From CAYUNA01 sp047629355 (lineage in GTDB: Bacteria > Bacteroidota > Bacteroidia > Chitinophagales > Saprospiraceae), in NCBI GenBank assembly GCA_047629355.1, contig JBLHWU010000028.1, forward strand, positions 1 to 38,140: DNA of 38,140 nt. Reading direction: 5' to 3'. Both the position numbers and the translations under genes were made by a program. Numbering within the stretch: position 1 is the stretch's first letter; each line of letters begins with the position of its first letter. Of the stretch, positions 1 through 6,208 are shown piece after piece. Under the pieces are notes generated by a model. That model was not told the DNA's origin. It did not search any database and saw only the letters and a list, made by a program, of their open reading frames with translations.

Positions 1-743
1 AGTGGGCTACACCATCCAAAAATTCAGCCGTTCCATACAACGCATCTGCTTTTACTGCTTTAATTTCAATCTCTCCAAATGTCTTATGGAAGGATTTTAC
101 TAAATTTAACCCAATCTGCAACTTGGTCGGATAAGCCAAATTACGAACTGGTTTAGTCGGACGTTTCTGCTTTTTGAGTTTCGCTTTCTTTAATTTCGCC
201 TCTTGCTTTTGCCAATTCTTTAAATTAGGATTCATCTGATAAAAACCAAAGCCAACTGGTAAACTTACTGTATCCGTCATCAATAGTAAAAACACAATAC
301 ATTGACCGTTGAAATATCCGCCACTTTTCTTGTCCTTCTGCTTTCCTAATTTAAACAGCTTCTTTGCATTTTTTGACCGCTCTCGGTCTGTTTCATCTAA
401 TTCTAAGCTGCCTTTTGTTATTCCATATTTCGTTAGTATCACTCTTATACTCGATTCTAATAACAACTCCCAGTTAATTCTACTCTAACGGAACATCCAA
501 CTCAATGCACTCACTTCCCAGCCCCCAAAGCTATTGCGATGAAAACTTGACCAGCATATTTTATTCGGTAACAAAATTCCAGCCAGACAAAAACTTAACC
601 ATAGACATTGACATTGACATTTTGTTAATCTAAACGAAGGATTTGTACTTCTTAAACTTTCAGACAACGCTGCGATAAAATTATTGATAAAAGGCAAAGT
701 TATACGTTTCTTTCCTTTGAATCTTTTCTAAAAACTTGAACAT
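1..743 (-). pseudogene. Decayed DDE (IS4-like) transposase, truncated by window start
   Basis: The minus strand reads as a transposase in pieces. A likely ATG at 743 starts MFKFLEKIQRKE, but that frame soon stops; a +1 shift near 705-715 continues as ITLPFINNFIAALSES. The frame then runs through LAGILLPNKICW and ends at an in-frame TAG (485-487). Directly after the stop it resumes as SRINWELLLESSIRV, LELDETDRERSKNAKK and VKADALYGTAEFLD, up to the window edge. The acidic residues in LELDET and KADALYG look like the first two D residues of a DDE catalytic core. I recall Bacteroidota IS4-like transposases with this layout, but the family name is from memory. A hexamer repeat (TGTCAA units, about 604-622) lies in the N-terminal part and adds a CQCQC stretch. 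No terminal inverted repeat is visible, and the downstream half lies outside the window. With one frameshift and one nonsense codon it is almost certainly inactive. Confidence 0.75.
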
Positions 744-754
744 CGAGTTATAAC

Positions 755-1471
755 TTATTGTCTATTCAAAATCAAGACTGTAGGCTTCCCTATCACTCCA
801 GCTTCTTCCATTGATTTTTGTAATTCTGAATCAGTAAAAAAGTCCTGAAAAGCGGCTACAGAAGTCCATTTACTAATGATATATACCGTTTTTGGATCAT
901 CCTGTATCGTACCAAACTCAGAACTTAGTTCGCCCGCAACTAAACGGTTCGAAAGTTCCGCTTCAAATCTTAATTTCCATTGATCAAAATCATTCACTTG
1001 GTGAGATACAAAGACTTTGACAGTTGGGGTCAACACCGATTTAGCTATTTTCCATTTACCGTTAAATTTGAGCATCGTGTTTTCGTAAGCACCAGAAATA
1101 TTGACCATTATGTCATAAACGTTGGTTATTCCGTAAATTTCAAAAGTCCCTTTTACGATAAAAGCATGGTGATAGTCTGACCAATTAATGGTTTTTTGCT
1201 GCAATAATAAGGTCGCATTGTTGAGTATAAATTGTTCTCTAAAAAAGGCAGCAATTTGGTCTGCGCCCATGATTTTTTTGCCGTATTGGTCTGTCCGAGT
1301 GGCATCTTCCACATACATTTTTTGGATAGCGGCAACGTCACTTTGGTTATAAGCAGCCATAAATTGGTGAAGAAATTCTTGCAATTCAACTTCATCGCTT
1401 GTCGTTTGGGCTGATAAGTTATTGGAAGCTGCTGCGATAAAAAGGGCAGTAAATAGAATGAAAATTTTCAT
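755..1471 (-). CDS. Secreted NTF2/SnoaL-fold protein with a C-terminal monooxygenase-like (ABM-like) domain
   Basis: A 238-residue protein with a clear Sec signal peptide (MKIFILFTALFIAAASNNLSAQ). Residues about 28-150 resemble DUF4440/SnoaL NTF2-fold domains (EFLHQFMAAYNQSDVAAIQKMY, then GADQIAAFFREQF and a closing FNGKWKIAKS strand). Residues about 152-238 look like a ferredoxin-like, antibiotic-biosynthesis-monooxygenase-type dimeric domain (VFVSHQVNDFDQWKLRF, then VYIISKWTSVAAFQDFF). NTF2 folds often bind small hydrophobic molecules or act as inert scaffolds, and no catalytic residue set can be assigned here. The start is supported by the signal peptide. It is the first of three such proteins on this strand (see 1851-2783 and 4661-5560). 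The dead transposase begins 12 bp beyond its stop codon. The domain calls are by fold-like pattern and the function is unknown. Confidence 0.8.
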   Translation of the reverse strand: MKIFILFTALFIAAASNNLSAQTTSDEVELQEFLHQFMAAYNQSDVAAIQKMYVEDATRTDQYGKKIMGADQIAAFFREQFILNNATLLLQQKTINWSDYHHAFIVKGTFEIYGITNVYDIMVNISGAYENTMLKFNGKWKIAKSVLTPTVKVFVSHQVNDFDQWKLRFEAELSNRLVAGELSSEFGTIQDDPKTVYIISKWTSVAAFQDFFTDSELQKSMEEAGVIGKPTVLILNRQ

Positions 1472-1514
1472 AATAATTTTTTTTAATTTAAATTCAAGCT
1501 GGATTTTTTCGTTA

Positions 1515-1601
1515 TTTTCTTATCAAGAAAAAAGAATATCATTGGTAGGTTTTGAACAGTTCTATTTTTGTTTTTCTTGATAAAAAGAAACAAAAATCAA
1601 G
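1515..1601. repeat. Dispersed-type inverted repeat built on CTTGATAAAAAGAAAC
   Basis: CTTATCAAGAAAAA (about 1519-1532) pairs with TTTTTCTTGATAAAAAG (1571-1587). The right half is itself an imperfect palindrome, CTTGAT at 1576 against ATCAAG ending at 1601. I remember similar CTTGAT...ATCAAG sequences as common intergenic repeats in Bacteroidota, but that is recollection. The open reading frame across 1568-1834 on the plus strand has no recognisable protein features and overlaps two repeats, so I do not call a gene here. Confidence 0.4.
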
Positions 1602-1721
1602 ACTTAGTTTCCTTTTTAAAGCTCCAAAATATGAAAAAATCTAAACAAAATAAACTCGCTATCGCACAAGCCGTATGTTGGTATCGACATCATCACCAAA
1701 TGAAGAATTTAAAATTAACAG

Positions 1722-1826
1722 CAGTTAATTTTCCCTCAAGCCTCTCTGCGCCGAAGGCGATGAGCTGGGTGTTTTTGATGGGTAAAATCGGGACTAACGC
1801 CCAATTTTGCCCATCAAACTCCCCAT
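1722..1826. repeat. Composite hairpin element P, copy A (degenerate, reverse orientation)
   Basis: TTTGATGGGTAAAATCGGG (1774-1792) pairs imperfectly with CCCAATTTTGCCCATCAAA (about 1800-1818), followed by CTCCCC. A degraded GC-rich palindrome (GCGCCGAAGGCG, about 1748-1759) and CCCTCAAG (about 1733-1740) lie to the left. The CCCATCAAACTCCCC border matches the CCCTCAAACTCCCC border of copy F, so this is the same family, and it is the most eroded member. Confidence 0.6.
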
Positions 1827-1850
1827 TAATGTAGAATTAATTGCTACGAG

Positions 1851-2783
1851 TTAATTAAATAGTGACCCATTATAATAAGCAGTCTCATCTACAATCTTTT
1901 CTTCTTTGTTGAAAGTATGTTGATAATGAATAGGGCACTCAATTTTCTTTTTATCAGATTTGCGTTCCAAATAAATAATCCACCAAGAAAAAACAACTCC
2001 TGTGTTGCCCATTTCATATTCCATATAATCTGGATAACCAACCTGTTCTAATGACACGATATCATAAGTGTCGAGCATTTGTTTATCCGCTATTTTTTGT
2101 ATCTCCAAAGAAACCAACTTATCTTTCATGTTATTAATGTCAGAGAAGGTTGTGGTTTCATCGAAATAGCTGTAATATCTATCTAAATCGTTATTTTCAA
2201 GCGAAAATAACATTCTGCGCACTTTGTTGATGCATTCATGCTGATTGTAGATAATTCCATTTTTTCTCTCGCCATAACCCGCTCGTATTTCATTGCCGAT
2301 ATTCGGATTGTTGTATATCCATACCTCTTCAATCTTGTTGTTTGCATTGAATTTAAATTCCTGATGGAAATTCATATTGACTTTTACACCCGTTTCTTTA
2401 TGTACACCTTTGAGATGGTCCCAGGTTTCCACATAAACCTCTTTAAATTTTGGGTCAGTGTATTCAAGAGCATCAGGATAGCCACCTTTTATTGGCGTAA
2501 TGGTAAAGTAATCAAGTGAATTGTGCCATGCTTTTATTCCTTGTAAATAGGCTAACTTATTTATTCCTTTGTCAAAAGGAGTGGCTGTTGCCACAAAATG
2601 TGCCTTAAAATTGTCCGCTAAATAACCCGCAATTTTGGTCGTATCGCCAGCGGCAAATGCCTTAGTATACGCCTCTGCTACCTCAATGGCTGGGTGTTCA
2701 ATATAGATAGTTCCGTTCGCCTTTTTTTGGCTAAAGCCGATGAAGGGTAACATAGTCAGAAAGAGAATTGCTAATTTTTTCAT
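1851..2783 (-). CDS. Secreted tandem NTF2/SnoaL-like protein
   Basis: A 310-residue protein with a Sec signal peptide (MKKLAILFLTMLPFIGFSQ) and no lipobox. Two NTF2-like halves are visible. The first, about residues 30-165, has AIEVAEAYTKAFAAGDTTKIAGYLADNF, then FHQEFKFNANNKIEEVWIYNN. The second, about 180-310, has CINKVRRMLFSLENNDLDRYYSYFDETTTFSD, then YQHTFNKEEKIVDETAYYN. Both keep the family pattern of a helix-rich start, an 'N-x-D/K-y-Y' segment and a closing strand. No catalytic residues can be named. Its signal-peptide DNA is nearly copied in the remnant at 5700-6027, so one probably arose by duplication. Its leader holds the CTGCTACAAA motif 14 nt before the ATG. The function is unknown; a periplasmic or secreted ligand-binding or enzyme-like role is only a guess. 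Confidence 0.8.
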   Translation of the reverse strand: MKKLAILFLTMLPFIGFSQKKANGTIYIEHPAIEVAEAYTKAFAAGDTTKIAGYLADNFKAHFVATATPFDKGINKLAYLQGIKAWHNSLDYFTITPIKGGYPDALEYTDPKFKEVYVETWDHLKGVHKETGVKVNMNFHQEFKFNANNKIEEVWIYNNPNIGNEIRAGYGERKNGIIYNQHECINKVRRMLFSLENNDLDRYYSYFDETTTFSDINNMKDKLVSLEIQKIADKQMLDTYDIVSLEQVGYPDYMEYEMGNTGVVFSWWIIYLERKSDKKKIECPIHYQHTFNKEEKIVDETAYYNGSLFN

Positions 2784-2797
2784 AGGTCATTGTTGAT

Positions 2798-2807
2798 TTT
2801 GTAGCAG
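2798..2807 (-). promoter_or_regulatory. Leader motif CTGCTACAAA
   Basis: On the coding strand CTGCTACAAA ends 14 nt before the start of the 1851-2783 gene. The same 10-mer lies just upstream of two other genes on this strand (5570-5579 and 9115-9124). It does not look like a Shine-Dalgarno site or a TAnnTTTG box. Its role is unknown. Confidence 0.35.
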
Positions 2808-3125
2808 TTAAGTACCTGGACACAATTAATTAGGTAATTTTATAAACATCTTTTTCCGCTACTTTTCCTTTAAAAATTTCTTTAATAACACTGGCTATTT
2901 AAGAATTTTTAAAGAAAAATTATCGAAAAAATCTTAGGAATGCGAATTAAATAAACTCAGACTCTTGAGCGGATATTTAGTCCCTATTTTTCACTTAAAA
3001 AATGCTCATTATATCAATACAAATCGCACTTTTAAAGCAAAAAATAGGAAGGAAAACGCGCGTTCAAAAAAGTAACTTTATTTAATTCGCGTTCCTTACC
3101 AAATTAATTACCAGGGGTTACTTAT
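2808..3125. mobile_element. MITE with TTAAGTAAC-type ends, interrupted by a second MITE
   Basis: The left end TTAAGTACC...AATTAATTAGGTAA (from 2808) mirrors the right end AATTAATTACC...GGTTACTTA (to about 3124). The left part, including TTTTATAAACATCTTTTTCC and AAAGAAAAATTATCGAAAAA, matches the uninterrupted copy at 26389-26556 almost base for base. Between them sits the 159-bp element at 2937-3095. Without the insert this copy would be about 156 bp. There is no coding capacity. Confidence 0.75.
2937..3095. mobile_element. 159-bp MITE (copy 1), TTA target duplication
   Basis: Terminal inverted repeats GGAATGCGAATTAAATAAA (left) and TTTATTTAATTCGCGTTCC (right) bound a 159-bp segment. TTA lies on each side (2934-2936 and 3096-3098). 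Copy 2 at 29492-29650 has exactly the same length, the same TTA duplications and an alignable interior in the opposite orientation. TNA duplications are known for some IS5-family groups, so such a transposase could have moved it; that link is inference. Confidence 0.85.
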
Positions 3126-3215
3126 TAACCGCACTTTTTTTGAATATTTACTAAGATTAGTAAATGATTTTTGTTGGTAAAAAATTGAAATAAAAATCTG
3201 TTGACTTTATCGTTT

Positions 3216-4396
3216 CTAATGCGCTTTATATACTTCTAGCTCAATTTCAATCAAAAACTCTGGTAAAGCCAATTCCTTCACCCCAATCCAAGAACCTGTC
3301 GGGAACTGCTTTTTATAAACCTCATTTCGATATGCTGATACTTCCAGAAACTTAGTCATATTGGTCGTAAAATGTTCTCCATATAAACGTCATCAAATGT
3401 ACAGTCATAGTGTTTTAACACTTTTTTCAAATCGGAATAGCAACTTTTCATTTGTTGCTCAAAATCACCAACAGCGGTTGGGTTTCCAGCATCGTCCATA
3501 CTAACTGCGCCTGAAACGGTGATGTGGTTACCAATTTTTACGGCGTGGGAATAACCAAACGCTTGTTCGGTTTCCGGTCGGAGTTGGAAATATTCAGGTG
3601 CTTCAGATGTATTCATCGCTGCCCGTGCCTTATCCGCTCGTTCTTTGGAAATAGTCATACCCATCGCTGCTGCTTTATCATAATATTTTGCAGATTTAGC
3701 GTAGTCTTTATTGACCATATAATACTCTTCCATGCTATCGTAAGGATTGGCTTCTTTTGATGCCAAAGTAATGTATTTTTCAAAGGCCGTTTTAGCTTTG
3801 TCCATTTCCGCCACTTTTTCCCCATATAGCAGTAGCCTAAAGAGTTATAAGCAGGCGCATAATCGGGGCTTAGCGCTATTAATTTTTGAGCATAAGGCAA
3901 AGCAGCATCCATATCGCCGTCTACGTAGCCTATATTTGTATACGCCCATTCGTAAGCTCGGATTGTTTTGGGGTAGGCAGCAAGTAACCAATGCTTTCAT
4001 ATTTTTGCTTGACTTTGCCTTCATGTCTTTATCCCATAGCAGAAGTTGCTGGCGAAATATTTTTCGGCGTTGTTGAATTTGCTGTCATCAATCGCTAAAG
4101 CTTTGTCAATAGATGCTTCTGCCTTTTCGGAAGAACCCCGAAAAATTATAGATACCTAAGATATTAACATACCCCATAAATAAATTGGGGTCTGTTTCCA
4201 AGGCTTTTTCTATTTGTACGATAGCATCCTTGAAATTAGTAATGTAAATCAAGTCTAACCCTTTTTTGTAATCCGCTTTAGCACTTGCTGACTTAGAAGA
4301 TACCGGAAGGCCTAAATCCTGTATGGTACTGATATTGGTAGCGCTTAATATGAAGGCAATGGCAAAAAATAATTTTTTTTTGTTTAAAATTTTTAT
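3216..4396 (-). pseudogene. TPR-RidA (YjgF/UK114) fusion gene, multiply frameshifted
   Basis: Reading the minus strand across frames gives one recognisable protein. A signal-like start, KILNKKKLFFAIAFILSA, is headed by ATA (4394-4396) where an ATG would be expected. TPR-type helices follow (KKGLDLIYITNFKDAIVQIEKALETDPN; AEASIDKALAIDDSKFNNAEKYF; MDAALPYAQKLIALSPDYAPAYNSLGYCYMG; MAEMDKAKTAFEKYITLA). The C-terminal part is RidA-like (GNHITVSGAVSMDDAGNP, then VGDFEQQMKSCYSDLKKVL, TKFLEVSAYRNEVYKKQFP and a final EFLIEIELEVYKAH) ending at TAG 3216-3218. At least four frame breaks are visible: near 4137, near 4035, near 3820 and near 3360. In the RidA part the usual catalytic arginine of the PARS motif is replaced (PTGSW), as in non-deaminase Rid subgroups. 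It lies between two SnoaL-type genes and is clearly dead unless the assembly is poor. Confidence 0.8.
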
Positions 4397-4490
4397 CCTT
4401 GCTAAGGGGGACTTTAAAGGAACGCCCTCAATTGGATTGAAATGATAGAGAATTATTGTGCTTAGGATTAACTTGAATGACTACTAAGGA

Positions 4491-4644
4491 ACGGTAAAAA
4501 ATACCTCCACCATCTATTAAGTATTTCTTTTGCCCTTATTTTCCACTTTTGAAACAGTCATTATGTAGAGATAATTCCTACTTTAAAAAGTAAAAACTAA
4601 GACCAAAATAAATGTTGCCAGATGGCGGACTTATTTTTTACCGT
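4491..4644. mobile_element. 154-bp MITE-like element with ACGGTAAAAAATA ends
   Basis: The left end ACGGTAAAAAATACC...CACCATCT and the right end, read in reverse complement as ACGGTAAAAAATAAG...CGCCATCT, match over about 25 bp with three differences. The interior (CCTTATTTTCCACTTTTG, then GTCATTATGTAGAG and CTACTTTAAAAAGTAAAAAC) resembles the interior of the 159-bp MITE, which suggests a related but diverged family. No target duplication is clear. It ends 16 bp before the stop codon of the next gene. Confidence 0.65.
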
Positions 4645-4660
4645 TATTTAATTTGAATGA

Positions 4661-5560
4661 TTATTTAGCGGTGTCAGCCAGCTGCTTTGTATCTGCATAT
4701 TGCTGAAAAGCGGTGATTTTTCCATCTTTTAATGTCCAAAGGTGGGCAGCTTGAGCATCCACTAATTTACCGGTTTTCTTCACTTTTCCGTCGTAGCGTA
4801 AAGTGGACAAAATTTGATTTTCACTCATTTCATGCAATTGAAGATCTTTTAATTTAAAGTACTCATGGTCTGCGCCGAGGCGACCAAAAAGGGCTAAAAC
4901 TGCATCTGGGCCGATGTAAGGATTGCCGTCCGCTAAAGGATTACCTTCCGCTTCGTTCCAGACAACTTTGGCATCTAATGCAGCTATCACATTTGGAATA
5001 TCGCCCGTTGCGAAATTTTCATACAAATCATCAATAATACTCAAATTTTCTGGATTGGAAAGCACGCCCAACTGCTGCATAAACACCATATTGTCCATAA
5101 AATCTTGTTCCTGCGCTATTTTTCCGTCTTTCATCTCTGTGAGGGTCATGCCGCTCACATTTACTGATTTTCCAGTGGCAGGAATACCGAAAAAGTTGCC
5201 CGTATGTTTGCCCGCAAAAGTCCATTGTTTGACGAGTTTATTGCTTTTTCCAAAGCACTCATTAATAGTAAATTCAATGTCGGAAAAACCCGTCAAGAAA
5301 TTTTGGTAATACGCTTTGAAAGCTTCAATACCCACCAAATTTTCGGGTTCCAAAATCATGGTGATGTCTTCGGTGAAATTGGTTTCGTTGATGGCATCGA
5401 TATTTCCCTTGTTGACAATGTCGTCCCAAACAGATGTGTACATTTTTAAATTGGCTTCACCTTGGGCATTTTCTGCCGTATTTTGATTGTTACAACTAGT
5501 TAAAGCTGCGGATAGAAATATTGCAAAAGCTGCAATTGTGAAAAAATTGGTAATTTTCAT
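4661..5560 (-). CDS. Lipoprotein with two SnoaL-like (NTF2-fold) domains
   Basis: A 299-residue protein. The signal ends in a lipobox, LTSC with Cys23, so it should be lipid-anchored in the envelope. The first domain (about 35-165) is a good SnoaL polyketide-cyclase-like match: MYTSVWDDIVNKGNIDAINETNF, GIEAFKAYYQNFLTGFSDIEF, then WTFAGKHTGNFFGIPATGKSV and KIAQEQDFMDNM. The second (about 172-295) has IIDDLYENFATGDIPNVIAALD, GPDAVLALFGRLG, and a closing LKDGKITAFQQYADT. SnoaL-type proteins include aldol cyclases and many enzymes of unknown substrate, so no reaction is assigned. The gene follows the hybrid sensor on the same strand with the remnant between, and shares its CTGCTACAAA leader motif. 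Confidence 0.85.
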   Translation of the reverse strand: MKITNFFTIAAFAIFLSAALTSCNNQNTAENAQGEANLKMYTSVWDDIVNKGNIDAINETNFTEDITMILEPENLVGIEAFKAYYQNFLTGFSDIEFTINECFGKSNKLVKQWTFAGKHTGNFFGIPATGKSVNVSGMTLTEMKDGKIAQEQDFMDNMVFMQQLGVLSNPENLSIIDDLYENFATGDIPNVIAALDAKVVWNEAEGNPLADGNPYIGPDAVLALFGRLGADHEYFKLKDLQLHEMSENQILSTLRYDGKVKKTGKLVDAQAAHLWTLKDGKITAFQQYADTKQLADTAK

Positions 5561-5569
5561 TGTTTAAAG

Positions 5570-5579
5570 TTTGTAGCAG
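5570..5579 (-). promoter_or_regulatory. Leader motif CTGCTACAAA
   Basis: On the coding strand AATTAAAAAGAGCAGC, then CTGCTACAAA, lies 9 nt before the lipoprotein start. The hybrid sensor gene has AATTAAAAAAAGCAGC and an overlapping CTGCTACAAA in the same place (9115-9124), so both the motif and its upstream context are shared. Confidence 0.4.
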
Positions 5580-5699
5580 TTATTGCTGCTCTTTTTAATT
5601 AAAACTTTCATTTGATTTCCAGGCATTTTTCTATTTTTATTGAGGTTGCTTGTTAAGTACAGTCAGTTTTTCAAGAAAGTCATGATTGATTTGGGGAAA

Positions 5700-6027
5700 A
5701 TTACAAATAGCGATATTTTTGGTGTCCGAATAACCCACTCCCACCTCACAAAACCTTTTGATTTTCGTTGTCATAAATGGTTCTACCTATACTCATCCTT
5801 CGTTTCTACCGTAGTAAATCCCATCGGCTGGGAAGCTATCATACAATTTAAAATAGTCTTCACTATTGCCCCGCATTTCGTTAGTTTCGTTTTCTACCGA
5901 TACTTCAGAATGAGTAGGTGCGACTTCTGTGAAGGGATTTTTTGTGTAAGCAAATCCGTATGACTTCATTTTGGCTAAAGCTGATGAAGGGTAACATCAT
6001 CATGAATACAAAGGCTAATTTTTTCAT
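5700..6027 (-). pseudogene. Remnant of a secreted protein related at its start to the 1851-2783 gene
   Basis: From ATG 6027 the strand reads MKKLAFVFMMMLPFISFSQ, which at the DNA level nearly copies the signal-peptide region of the 1851-2783 gene. The frame then degenerates. A shifted frame continues as YGFAYTKNPFTEVAPTHSEV, SVENETNEMRGNSEDYFKLY and DSFPADGIYYGRNEG before a TGA, and another shift gives SIGRTIYDNENQKVL. The mature part does not resemble the SnoaL proteins in this window, so the signal peptide may have been fused to, or recombined with, a different gene. The plus-strand frame across 5640-5963 is a shadow. At least two frameshifts are needed to read it through. Confidence 0.6.
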
Positions 6028-6208
6028 GGTTTCAGTTGTTTTTTATTGATTTAAAAATTGGGGATTTAGAACAATGCAAAGGTGGGAGTAAGACAGGGGA
6101 ATGTCTTTCACGTATTTTACAAAATGTAGGATTTATTTTACAAAAGGAGAAAAAAAAGTAGGATTTATCTTGCAAAAATTTGTAAAATTAGTGCTAAATA
6201 GTTGATTA

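Noticed and set aside
1568..1834. 88-residue plus-strand reading frame
   Set aside because: It overlaps the CTTGATAAAAAG repeat and P copy A, and has no recognisable domain or plausible composition.
5640..5963. 107-residue plus-strand reading frame
   Set aside because: It is the opposite strand of a remnant whose minus-strand reading has a signal peptide and coherent segments; the plus version looks like noise.
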